Part shown: positions 32,556 to 38,909 of the stretch, piece after piece | Layout of the letters: every line of letters starts with the position of its first letter | Numbering within the stretch: position 1 is the first letter of the stretch | From: a virus | Length of the DNA stretch: 38,968 nucleotides | Reading direction: 5' to 3' (one strand) | Virus record (IMG/VR): IMGVR_UViG_3300027842_000090 | Location: 1 to 38,968 of that record | Notes under the pieces: model-generated | What the model saw: only the letters and a program-made list of their open reading frames with translations | What the model was told of the DNA's origin: nothing | The model's database searches: none | Position numbers and translations under genes: made by a program

Positions 32556-32951
32556 ATGCACGAGACACATTTTCAATCGCAGTTCACGGCCGCAGCGGTC
32601 CTTGAGTACCTTCTGCACTTCTTACAGAAGTGGTCGAAGACCCCGTGGATCACCGAGCACACGGAAAAGATCACCATCGCCTGCAGGACCTCGTTCGCGT
32701 TCGCCGCCACGCTTGGCATCAACTGGAAATACAGCGGCGACACGCACACCCTCGTCATCTCGGGGCTTTCGGCCATCGTGATCATCACCGGCCTATGGCA
32801 CGTGGTCTCTCAATACGCGATGCAGCATGCCTTTGGCGGACTGGTGCGATCGGGGAACCTCGAAAAGATCAAGGCGATCGTGCAGGCGGCCGTGGCGGAG
32901 GCGATCGCGAATCAGATCGTGCCGACGCAGGTCGCGACGAAGCAGCCATGA
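32556..32951 (+). CDS. Holin candidate 2 / small membrane protein
   Basis: ATG 32556 follows GGGGAG. The 131-residue protein has a first amphipathic region, then two possible membrane helices (about residues 47-62 and 66-86, including ISGLSAIVIITGLWHVV), and a cytoplasmic helical C-terminal region rich in Ala/Ile. It may be the true holin or an antiholin. Its stop is overlapped by the next ATG. Confidence 0.5.
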   Translation: MHETHFQSQFTAAAVLEYLLHFLQKWSKTPWITEHTEKITIACRTSFAFAATLGINWKYSGDTHTLVISGLSAIVIITGLWHVVSQYAMQHAFGGLVRSGNLEKIKAIVQAAVAEAIANQIVPTQVATKQP

Positions 32952-33601
32952 ACCGCCTCGTCGCATTCGGAAAACTGCTCGCCCTGCTCGCCTGTAGTTT
33001 CACTCTAGTTACAGTTGGCCTGTTCGCGCTCCAGCTCCGCCGCACGGCCGCAAAGCTGGGCGACGTGGCCGACGAGACGAAAACGGCCGTAACCGAAACG
33101 AACCAGCGGATCGGCGAGACGACCAAGCAGCTCGACCTGGTCCTTTTGCAATCGAGCGAGACTATGAACCAGGTGCGGCACGTCTCGATGGACGAGCGGG
33201 AATTCGCGCGATCGGCGAACGTGAAGACGCTCGCCGTTCTCGCGCGAACCGATTCCCTGCTCTCGCACGTGAGCGACACCGTCGACTCAATGGACGCCTC
33301 CCAGCAGCAGATCGCCAAAGCCTCGGTCGCAGCGCTTCAGTCTCTGCGTCCTGCGGCCGAATCGAGCGAACAGGCGATGGCGCAAGCCGCAGCTGATCTC
33401 GAATTACTGAACACGATCCTCCGAGATCAGAACATTCCCGCAACGCTCGCGCACGTGAACGACACCAGCGCCCACCTAGACTCCATGTCGAACAATCTCG
33501 ACCAGGCGGTGAAACGCTGGACCAGGCCGCGCTCGCTTTTCAAGTCTCTGCTCTTCGGAGGCCTGGACACAGGTTCAAAAGTAGCCGTGATGGTGAAGTA
33601 G
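32948..33601 (+). CDS. Membrane-anchored coiled-coil protein
   Basis: The 217-residue protein starts at ATG 32948, overlapping the previous TGA. Residues 8-28 form one membrane helix; the rest is a long helical region with Thr/Gln/Asp-rich heptads (KLGDVADETKTAVTETNQRI and onward). The layout, an N-terminal anchor with a long periplasmic helix, is reminiscent of an inner-membrane spanin or of a receptor-like coiled coil. No outer partner of spanin type is evident right next to it, so this is tentative. Confidence 0.6.
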   Translation: MNRLVAFGKLLALLACSFTLVTVGLFALQLRRTAAKLGDVADETKTAVTETNQRIGETTKQLDLVLLQSSETMNQVRHVSMDEREFARSANVKTLAVLARTDSLLSHVSDTVDSMDASQQQIAKASVAALQSLRPAAESSEQAMAQAAADLELLNTILRDQNIPATLAHVNDTSAHLDSMSNNLDQAVKRWTRPRSLFKSLLFGGLDTGSKVAVMVK

Positions 33602-33645
33602 CAAGCCTTCAAATTCCACAAATCCAAAACTCAGGAGAAATTCTC

Positions 33646-34059
33646 ATGTCACTCAAGACGAAATTCGTTTCCTTCGCGCACGCGATCGCCGCTGGCGCCA
33701 AATACTTCGAGACCGGCGTGCTCGATGGAATTAAGTTCGCCAACAAAGCCCAAGCCGTCTCGCCGGAAGTAGAAGCAGTGATCGGCGCCGTGGCCGGTCC
33801 ACAAGCAGCGCAGATTTCCGATCTCGCCTTCCACGCGCTCGGTTCGCTCGCCGAAGCCGCGCAGACGGTGAACACCGATGCCGTGGGCGACGTTGCCGCC
33901 AAAGGGTTGAATGTCCAGCTCGACATTCAGACCATCAACGACATCAAGTCGGCGGCCGCAACCATTCAGACTGTGCTGAAGCTGCGCGGAACCCCAGCTC
34001 CGGCGCCATCGCCTTCATTGTCACCAGCTCCGGCCGCACCTGCCGTTGCCGGGAAGTAG
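33646..34059 (+). CDS. Hypothetical helical protein
   Basis: ATG 33646 has AGGAG upstream. The 137-residue protein is helical and Ala-rich with no cysteine, and ends in a Pro/Ala/Ser-rich tail of about 20 residues. The regularly spaced hydrophobic residues suggest a compact helical bundle. No family is recognised. It is the last gene before the small-gene chain and has no clear terminator after it. Confidence 0.6.
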   Translation: MSLKTKFVSFAHAIAAGAKYFETGVLDGIKFANKAQAVSPEVEAVIGAVAGPQAAQISDLAFHALGSLAEAAQTVNTDAVGDVAAKGLNVQLDIQTINDIKSAAATIQTVLKLRGTPAPAPSPSLSPAPAAPAVAGK

Positions 34060-34091
34060 TCTTCCCAGCACCTTTTCTGTGGCACCGACTT

Positions 34092-34109
34092 CGTTTTGCG
34101 GATTAGTAT
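34092..34109 (+). promoter_or_regulatory. 18-bp repeated promoter-like motif, copy 1
   Basis: CGTTTTGCGGATTAGTAT occurs here and identically at 35866-35883, each just upstream of a small gene. TAGTAT could serve as a -10 box. The 10-mer TGCGGATTAG inside it occurs a third time at 37946-37955 near the attachment site. Confidence 0.5.
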
Positions 34110-34136
34110 GTGCCGCACACGGAGGAGGGAAAAACA

Positions 34137-34382
34137 ATGGTTCGAGGAAAGTTCCGAGTCACCAAGATCGCCGACACCTGCTACAGCGGAGGCAAGGAAG
34201 TCACGCTCTCCGCTGAGTACGACAACACACTCGAAGAAGACCGCCGTTTCGCCAAAGCCACGCCCAGCGCATCGATTACGATGTTCATCGATAATCCTCC
34301 TGCGCTTGAGCAGCTGAAGTTGGGCGGCTATTTCTACGTCGATTTTTCCGAGGTGCCGAAGAAGGAAGAAGCGGCAGCCTGA
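34137..34382 (+). CDS. Small beta-rich hypothetical protein
   Basis: The ATG at 34137 has a perfect GGAGGAGG site in front, so it is preferred over an upstream in-frame ATG at 34110. The 81-residue product begins MVRGKFRVTKI and has strands (KEVTLSAEYDN, SITMFIDNP, GGYFYVDFS) typical of a small beta barrel. An acidic tail follows. Related small proteins are common in phages, but I cannot name the family. The repeated 18-bp motif lies just upstream. Confidence 0.65.
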   Translation: MVRGKFRVTKIADTCYSGGKEVTLSAEYDNTLEEDRRFAKATPSASITMFIDNPPALEQLKLGGYFYVDFSEVPKKEEAAA

Positions 34383-34483
34383 AACGAAGTCCATCTGTTG
34401 GCCACTGGCAAGGACTCAGCCCACGATTGAATGCAGTGCAAACGATCAAATGCTGACCTAGCAATGGCAGCCTAATCCGAGGC

Positions 34484-34509
34484 GGGAGCGGAAATGTGAC
34501 GCCGCTCCC
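34484..34509 (+). other. Hairpin with the same stem as the terminator at 18050
   Basis: GGGAGCGG (34484-34491) pairs with CCGCTCCC (34502-34509) around a 10-base loop. The stem is identical to that at 18051-18078. No T-run follows, so termination is doubtful; it might control the next gene, since a GTG (34496) lies in its loop. Confidence 0.4.
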
Positions 34510-34528
34510 AATCCGGCACGAAAACCGA

Positions 34529-34714
34529 ATGCAAAAGTCTCTCGGCCAACTCGCGTACGAAGCCTACTTCGAATTCTCGAATGGGAAGTCACTGATTTCC
34601 GGCGCACCTTTGCCTGAATTCGCCGCCCAGCGCGAAGAGGTAAGAGGCGCATGGGAAGCTGCATCCGAAGCGGTCACGGCTGCGCTACTCAAGAAGCCGC
34701 CGGAGTCCGCATGA
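34529..34714 (+). CDS. Small conserved phage-type helical protein
   Basis: The 61-residue protein starts at ATG 34529 (an in-frame GTG at 34496 sits in a hairpin loop). The pattern LGQLAYEAYFEFSNGKSLISG, then P-x-x-x-x-x-x-R-x-x-W-x-x-A, matches a widespread short phage protein of unknown role (consensus A-Y-D-A-Y ... W ... EVR-x-AWEAAA). The next gene starts in an ATGA overlap with its stop. Confidence 0.55.
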   Translation: MQKSLGQLAYEAYFEFSNGKSLISGAPLPEFAAQREEVRGAWEAASEAVTAALLKKPPESA

Positions 34715-35214
34715 CCCCAGCCGCTCCCACTCCCGCGCGCGTCGACGAACTGGCGATCGAGCACAACGCGCTCGAATCGAAGATCGAGGAAATTCAGAAA
34801 GCCGCCAAGGAGGAAGCTAAAGAGCCGTCCGAGAAACTCACGAAGCTTATCGCCGAACTGAAAGCTCTCGTTGAATCCTTCGGTTCCGCGCACGAGAAGA
34901 AATCCAAACTGCTCAGCGGTCTCGAATGGGAAATGATGCTCACGCACTCTTCGAGCGTCGGGATCGACAATGCGGCGGTCGAACGATTCTGGGCGTGGGC
35001 AAAAAAGGAGAGGGCGAAGAAGGCCATCGTCGAGTCGCTGTTCGTCTCTGTTAAGCGCTGGGAGCTGACTCCGAATGCGACCGTACTGATTCAGGCGCCG
35101 AATATCCCGCTGGCAGCAAAGCGCCTATTCTCCGCGTGTCTGAACATCACGCCCAACTCTCCGCGCTTCAAGGTAAGGCCGAGGAAGAAAGAAGCGCAGG
35201 AGAAGACCGCGTGA
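34711..35214 (+). CDS. Hypothetical coiled-coil protein
   Basis: The 167-residue product starts at ATG 34711, which overlaps the stop of the previous gene. Residues about 10-70 form a charged helix or coiled coil (IEEIQKAAKEEAKEPSEKL). The second half (residues 70-150) has a W/K-rich globular part and a basic Lys/Arg tail. It might bind nucleic acid or a partner; no named family is recognised. Its stop overlaps the next GTG. Confidence 0.6.
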   Translation: MTPAAPTPARVDELAIEHNALESKIEEIQKAAKEEAKEPSEKLTKLIAELKALVESFGSAHEKKSKLLSGLEWEMMLTHSSSVGIDNAAVERFWAWAKKERAKKAIVESLFVSVKRWELTPNATVLIQAPNIPLAAKRLFSACLNITPNSPRFKVRPRKKEAQEKTA

Positions 35215-35300
35215 AGTCCTTCGCCACAATTCTCTACGCGATCGCGCTCGCCGGCGGCACGATGTTTTTTCTGGTGATGATAATGGAGGTCGGACGGTGA
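35211..35300 (+). CDS. 29-residue membrane microprotein
   Basis: GTG 35211 overlaps the upstream TGA, and the TGA at 35298 overlaps the next GTG. The peptide is one hydrophobic helix (ILYAIALAGGTMFFLVMIM) with charged ends. It is a good candidate for a true single-span microprotein because it is coupled on both sides. Confidence 0.5.
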   Translation: MKSFATILYAIALAGGTMFFLVMIMEVGR

Positions 35301-35575
35301 AGCCTCTTACCGCACTTGTCCTGTTGCTGTGCTTGACCGAATGCGGCATTAATCATGAACCAGCGGTCACGATAACCGGATACGTTCGCGCCCAGAACTG
35401 GGACAGCTGCGAGTTCACAATGGAATTTCCCGACGGGAGTGTAAAGCGTATTCAAACCGACTGCAGCTCTCGCGCGCTATGGAGCGGCATGCACGCCGAA
35501 ATCACGATGCAGCTCGAGGATGGAATGAACGGCTGCGGCTGTTATCGATTTCTCGGAGTGAAACGTTTGCCGTGA
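35297..35575 (+). CDS. Exported cysteine-rich small protein
   Basis: A 92-residue protein from GTG 35297, coupled to the microprotein. The N-terminal hydrophobic stretch (LTALVLLLCLTECG) with a Cys at about residue 16 could be a signal or lipoprotein signal, although Thr-Glu before Cys is not a good lipobox. The mature part has four more cysteines and beta strands (VTITGYVRAQNWDSC, then CYRFLGVKRL). It may act in the envelope as a superinfection-exclusion or lysis-related protein; family not recognised. Confidence 0.55.
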   Translation: MKPLTALVLLLCLTECGINHEPAVTITGYVRAQNWDSCEFTMEFPDGSVKRIQTDCSSRALWSGMHAEITMQLEDGMNGCGCYRFLGVKRLP

Positions 35576-35652
35576 AGAAACCCTCCCAGCCCATTCCCAT
35601 CCCCGCCCGCAGACGCCGCGCTGACCGCGTGATTCCACCGAAGGCCGCGTGA
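35572..35652 (+). CDS. 26-residue basic microprotein
   Basis: GTG 35572 overlaps the previous stop (GTGA) and the frame ends one base before the next ATG. The peptide is Pro/Arg-rich (PARRRRADR in the middle). Overlap and tight spacing are the only support. Confidence 0.35.
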   Translation: MKKPSQPIPIPARRRRADRVIPPKAA

Positions 35653-35653
35653 A

Positions 35654-35824
35654 ATGGCGGAAAGCACTACATCCACGGTTAATGCTGAAACCGTTCCGCG
35701 TTCTGAATTTATCGCCGTGCTCCGCATGCTGGTACGCCGCGCAACCTGGCGCGACAAATGGCGAGCCCGCCGCATCGCTGGGCACTGGCTGAATTGTGCA
35801 AAGCGCGAAATATTGATCGGTTAA
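35654..35824 (+). CDS. 56-residue basic helical protein
   Basis: ATG 35654 follows the previous stop by one base. The product starts acidic/Thr-rich and continues as a basic Trp/Arg-rich helix (LRMLVRRATWRDKWRARRIA) that could bind nucleic acid or a membrane surface. It ends the coupled chain of six small genes that begins at 34529. No family recognised. Confidence 0.5.
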   Translation: MAESTTSTVNAETVPRSEFIAVLRMLVRRATWRDKWRARRIAGHWLNCAKREILIG

Positions 35825-35865
35825 AAAGTCATCTACCCCAACCCACTTCCTGATTGCAAATTCTC

Positions 35866-35883
35866 CGTTTTGCGGATTAGTAT
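35866..35883 (+). promoter_or_regulatory. 18-bp repeated promoter-like motif, copy 2
   Basis: Identical to 34092-34109. Here TTGCAA at 35854-35859 precedes the -10-like TAGTAT by 18 bases, supporting a promoter. It ends nine bases before the ATG of the AT-hook gene. Confidence 0.5.
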
Positions 35884-35892
35884 CCGGGCTGC

Positions 35893-36189
35893 ATGGTGAA
35901 ATCGCCTAAAGGTGGCCGTCCTCGCGGCTCCCGCAGCAGCTACAGCAAGACCCGCCGTCGCTCTGGCGACGTGGCCGGCCAGAAGCGCGTCACCTTCCGC
36001 TTTGCATCCGACGCGCAGCGCGCCTTCGCCGAAGAAGCCGCCAGCGAAACCTACCCTGATATTTTTCCGAAGTTCCGCCTGACGATGTTCCTGAACGAAG
36101 CCGTACTCGAGAAGGCCGAGAAAGTGAACGGCCGCTCTCGCCCTGCGCTTCCCGCCGAAGAAGCCGCCACTGAAGCGGTCCCCGCCTGA
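35893..36189 (+). CDS. Putative DNA-binding protein with an AT-hook-like start
   Basis: The 98-residue protein starts at ATG 35893. Residues 7-12 (GGRPRGSR region) look like an AT-hook, followed by a basic Arg/Ser run; residues 30-75 form a strand-helix-helix pattern (KRVTFRFASDAQRAFAEEAA) that could be a ribbon-helix-helix-like fold. The end is Ala/Glu-rich. Position before the integrase and the promoter-like repeat make a regulatory role plausible, but a known repressor or excisionase is not recognisable. Confidence 0.55.
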   Translation: MVKSPKGGRPRGSRSSYSKTRRRSGDVAGQKRVTFRFASDAQRAFAEEAASETYPDIFPKFRLTMFLNEAVLEKAEKVNGRSRPALPAEEAATEAVPA

Positions 36190-36414
36190 TCGTTCTGTAA
36201 AGAACAGTAAACATCCCTCCACAGCCTTGTGGCACTTTCGTGCCATTCGGCAAGCTAAGTAGCACTCGTATAAACTTCCCTTCGCTACTTCGCCCCACTT
36301 CCCCGGGGCGCCGTCAGCTATGTCTATGAATCGGTAGAAAGGAGCGTGACCACTTTCAAAATTTGGCAGGAAGCCCGTTTTCCACAACTTTTATTTCCGA
36401 AGCCCTCTTGGCAA

Positions 36415-36442
36415 TTGTTTTTCCCGTAGCTGCTGCTATAAG
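36415..36442 (+). promoter_or_regulatory. Possible promoter for the integrase
   Basis: TTGTTT (36415-36420) and TATAAG (36437-36442) are 16 bases apart, a weak sigma-70-like pair in the 338-bp gap before the integrase. The gap from 36190 holds no convincing gene. Confidence 0.35.
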
Positions 36443-36496
36443 TCTCGCTTGCTGCGAAGCCCGAGCTGGGCCCGCGCAACCGTGAAAACTCTCCGA

Positions 36497-36526
36497 AGGG
36501 GTGTGGTCTTCCGAGACCTAACCCCT
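36497..36526 (+). other. Hairpin immediately before the integrase start
   Basis: AGGGGT (36497-36502) pairs with ACCCCT (36521-36526), and inside it GGTCT pairs with AGACC around TCCG, with a small symmetric bulge. It lies in the leader of the integrase and could control its translation or termination. Confidence 0.5.
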
Positions 36527-36554
36527 CGTGTTTCACCACTTCCACAATGGGGAG

Positions 36555-37784
36555 ATGACGGAGTTGCGCGGCGAAGGTACGGCCTATAAACAAGACGGTT
36601 CACGGTTCTGGTGGATCCAGTGGTACGTCCAGGGCAAGCGGTTCACCGAATCTTCGAAATCCGAAGACGAGAAAGTTGCGCGGCGCCTGCTGCGCAAAAA
36701 ACTCGCTGCGGTTGAAGCCGGCGAACTCACCAGCGGATCCCGTGACACGCTGCTCTCGCTCTACGAAGCGCTCGAGCGCGACTACACCATCAACCACCGC
36801 AAGGACCTCGCCAATCTTCAAAGCCGCTGGGCGAACCATCTGAAGCCCGCCTTCGCCGAGAAAACCGTCTCGACCATCGACCAGGCGTCGATCTCCGAAT
36901 ACGTCGCCACGCGCCAGGAGCAAGGCGCCGCGAACGCGACCATCAACCGAGAGCTCGCGATCGTGAAGCGCATGTACAAGCTCGCGGTGAAAACCGGCCG
37001 GCTGAAAGTCGGACAGCAGCCCTACATCGAAATGCTCAAAGAGCGGAACGTGCGCAAGGGCTTCGTGAAAGACGAGCAATACGAAGCGCTGGTCCGGGAA
37101 ACCGGCAAGATCGGCCTGTGGCTGCGCGCCATGTTTGAACTCGCCTACACCTACGGCTGGCGCAAGTCGGAACTTTTGAACATGAAGGTCGCGCAGATCG
37201 ACATCCGCGAACGCTTGGAAGATTGCGCGGTCCTGCTCAACCCGGGCGAAACGAAAAACGATCAGGCACGCACCGCGCCCATGACCGAACGCGTGCGCGA
37301 ACTGCTGAAAGCCTGTATCGTCGGGAAAACTCAGGACGACTACGTGTTCACCCGTGAACGCGACCACCGCGGGCGCAAACCTAAGACCGCGTACATCGTC
37401 GACTTTCGCGACGACTGGAACCGCGCCTGTGTACGTGCCGGCGTGGGAAAATTCTTCTGCCTAGAGCACAAGCTGGAACTGGTGAACGAAAGCTGCCCGA
37501 CCTGCGGCGAGGTGAGGGACGGCGGCCGCTACTACCAAGGGCTGCTCGTTCACGACCTGTGCCGCACCGGAATCCGCAACATGCGCCGCAACGGGATCTC
37601 GGAAAAGGTAGCGATGACGATCGCCGGCCGCAGAACGCGCAGCGTGTTCGAGCGCTACAACATCGTCGACCCGAACGACCTCTCCGAAGCCGGCCGCATC
37701 ATGAACCGCGCTTCGCTGACCCGCCCGCGCACCGACTTCCGCCAACTGGACATGTCCTTCCAGTCGGAATCGAAACCCAACTGA
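36555..37784 (+). CDS. int: Tyrosine integrase with an inserted zinc knuckle
   Basis: The 409-residue site-specific recombinase is expected to insert and excise the prophage at the tRNA site 450 bp downstream. The N-terminal arm-binding part contains GSRFWWIQWYVQGKR, followed by a SAM-like core domain. Catalytic residues (numbered from ATG 36555): Arg 203 in YGWRKSELL, Lys 234, His 333 and Arg 337 in VHDLCR, Tyr 368 in FERYNIV. The usual third His is replaced by Arg (AGRRTRSVF). Between Lys and His an insert contains C-x2-H ... CPTC, an unusual zinc knuckle. GTG 36528 is an alternative start adding nine residues. Confidence 0.9.
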   Translation: MTELRGEGTAYKQDGSRFWWIQWYVQGKRFTESSKSEDEKVARRLLRKKLAAVEAGELTSGSRDTLLSLYEALERDYTINHRKDLANLQSRWANHLKPAFAEKTVSTIDQASISEYVATRQEQGAANATINRELAIVKRMYKLAVKTGRLKVGQQPYIEMLKERNVRKGFVKDEQYEALVRETGKIGLWLRAMFELAYTYGWRKSELLNMKVAQIDIRERLEDCAVLLNPGETKNDQARTAPMTERVRELLKACIVGKTQDDYVFTRERDHRGRKPKTAYIVDFRDDWNRACVRAGVGKFFCLEHKLELVNESCPTCGEVRDGGRYYQGLLVHDLCRTGIRNMRRNGISEKVAMTIAGRRTRSVFERYNIVDPNDLSEAGRIMNRASLTRPRTDFRQLDMSFQSESKPN

Positions 37785-38004
37785 ACGACTTTAGGTATAA
37801 CTAAAGCGGGGAATTCCGCTATAGAACCGTCGAAGCTCCGCGCGCTATAGCTGCCCGGAGAACCGTCATAGAACCGCCGAAGGGGGATTTTTGTGCCTTG
37901 TAAGTGACGAAAGAACAACGACTTTCGTAATCGGTTTCGCAAACCTGCGGATTAGGAATCCGAGGGTCTGTGGTCATGCTTACGACTTTCACCAGAGAAC
38001 CGTC
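37785..38004 (+). repeat. Repeated short motifs between integrase and attachment site
   Basis: ACGACTTT occurs three times (37785, 37918, 37982) and AGAACCGTC three times (37823, 37859, 37996), with a fourth near-copy at 37870 (AGAACCGCC). Such clusters beside an integrase gene are typical of arm-type integrase or accessory-protein binding sites. The region 37785-38239 has no convincing gene; a weak 43-codon frame from TTG near 38086 to TGA near 38217 is the best candidate. Confidence 0.55.
37949..37967 (+). other. tRNA anticodon-arm-like sequence near the attachment site
   Basis: GGATTAGGAATCCGAGGGT matches 16 of 19 bases of 38240-38258 in the tRNA remnant, and the three differences fall exactly in the anticodon position. 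It is not followed by a T-arm, so it is not a gene. Confidence 0.5.
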
Positions 38005-38239
38005 AGAGTTTCCACCTCGCTTTTCCACGTGACCAAAGATATTCACAGGACGAATTGTGTTGACACGAAAAACTTAGCGTGAAACATTGAATGCGCTCGC
38101 GGACGTAAATTTCTCAGCATTCCGCGCAAGGTTTGTGGCCGTCGAAATCCTCCAGGATGATCACGGCATCTTGAAAAGCTGCGAAGCCCGCAGAGAGTGG
38201 GGCGACGCAGTTGGTTGATTGGCCTTCGGATTTAGGGGT

Positions 38240-38287
38240 GGATTTCTAATCCGAGGGTTGCAGGTTCAAGTCCTGCCGCGCCTACCA
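38240..38287 (+). other. attR candidate: 3' part of a tRNA-Arg(TCT) gene
   Basis: From GGATTTCTAATCC the sequence has a TCT anticodon region, a full T-arm (GCAGG-TTCAAGT-CCTGC), the 3' acceptor strand and an encoded CCA ending at 38287. The 5' acceptor strand and D-arm are missing upstream. This is what remains on one side after integration into a tRNA gene; the integrase lies next to it. Confidence 0.7.
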
Positions 38288-38443
38288 AGTTCGAACCGCG
38301 CCTTCTGCGCGAGGCTCGCCTTTCTCTTCCATCTGGCCGAGTCGCACGTGGTCTCCGCTCTCTCATAGTCCGGCACAGCGGTTCAGCAAGATGGCGCATT
38401 TTGGCGCTTTCACCCAACCAGCGTTTCCCACCACAATTTTTTC

Positions 38444-38650
38444 GTGAGCTCGTCTTCGCTTCGTAAAGGAAATGCAGGAGCCCGTTGCCCCTATTGTGTC
38501 GAAGGCGATAAGTTTCGCCTGATGATTCCAACCGATGGCGGCCACTCGTGCGCGAACTGTGGACATTCCGCATTCGCCACAGGATCTTCTCTTACCTGCG
38601 AGTGCTCGAAATGCACGCAGTACGCGCGGCCGCCGGCCGTCTCTCAATAG
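38444..38650 (+). CDS. Small zinc-ribbon protein, probably chromosomal
   Basis: The 68-residue frame from GTG 38444 has CPYC ... CANC, a zinc ribbon with 20-residue spacing, and a final CECSKC. It lies on the far side of the tRNA remnant and therefore is probably a host gene. The start is uncertain. It is not a known named family. The sequence between it and the tRNA-Pro gene contains only a palindrome. Confidence 0.5.
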   Translation: MSSSSLRKGNAGARCPYCVEGDKFRLMIPTDGGHSCANCGHSAFATGSSLTCECSKCTQYARPPAVSQ

Positions 38651-38709
38651 ACGTACTGGGCTGGCACACAAACGAAATGCGCCGGACTAAGTAGGAGTTG
38701 CCGGCGTAA

Positions 38710-38735
38710 GCGATAGTTGCGATCGCAACTATCGC
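38710..38735. repeat. Perfect 26-bp palindrome
   Basis: The half-site GCGATAGTTGCGA (38710-38722) is followed directly by its exact reverse complement (38723-38735), with GATC at the centre. It is flanked by direct GCGTAA repeats at 38704-38709 and 38737-38742. It stands about 40 bp before the tRNA-Pro gene. Confidence 0.85.
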
Positions 38736-38772
38736 AGCGTAAACTTTCAATATCACCTTTTCGTTCGTGTGT

Positions 38773-38849
<77 letters not shown>

Positions 38850-38872
38850 TATCTAGTTGGTCCGGCCCGGAG

Positions 38873-38909
38873 ACATGGGTGACAGAATGTACCGGCTACA
38901 TGGGTAACA
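38873..38909 (+). mobile_element. End of an insertion sequence with internal repeats
   Basis: ACATGGGTGACA (38873) and ACATGGGTAACA (38898) are near-identical direct repeats in the terminal part just outside the transposase stop codon. The element starts around 38866-38873, about 20 bp after the tRNA-Pro gene, and continues past the window. Target duplication cannot be seen here. Confidence 0.5.

Noticed and set aside
34080-34099. Possible sigma-54 promoter (TGGCAC and TTGC) before the gene at 34137
   Set aside because: The two elements are 10 bases apart instead of the required 5.
35211-35575. Spanin pair made from the 29-residue membrane peptide and the following exported protein
   Set aside because: The membrane peptide lacks a periplasmic helix and the lipobox is poor, so a spanin assignment is not supported.
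36190-36527. Repressor or excisionase gene in the gap before the integrase
   Set aside because: No frame with a start, a ribosome site and a helix-turn-helix pattern was found; only a promoter-like pair and a hairpin are visible.
37941-37980. Possible complete tRNA around the anticodon-arm-like sequence at 37949
   Set aside because: There is no T-arm, acceptor pairing or CCA, so it is not a tRNA gene.
37785-38004. CRISPR-like array, because of regularly repeated short motifs
   Set aside because: Units are only 8-14 bases, spacing is irregular, and there are no cas genes.
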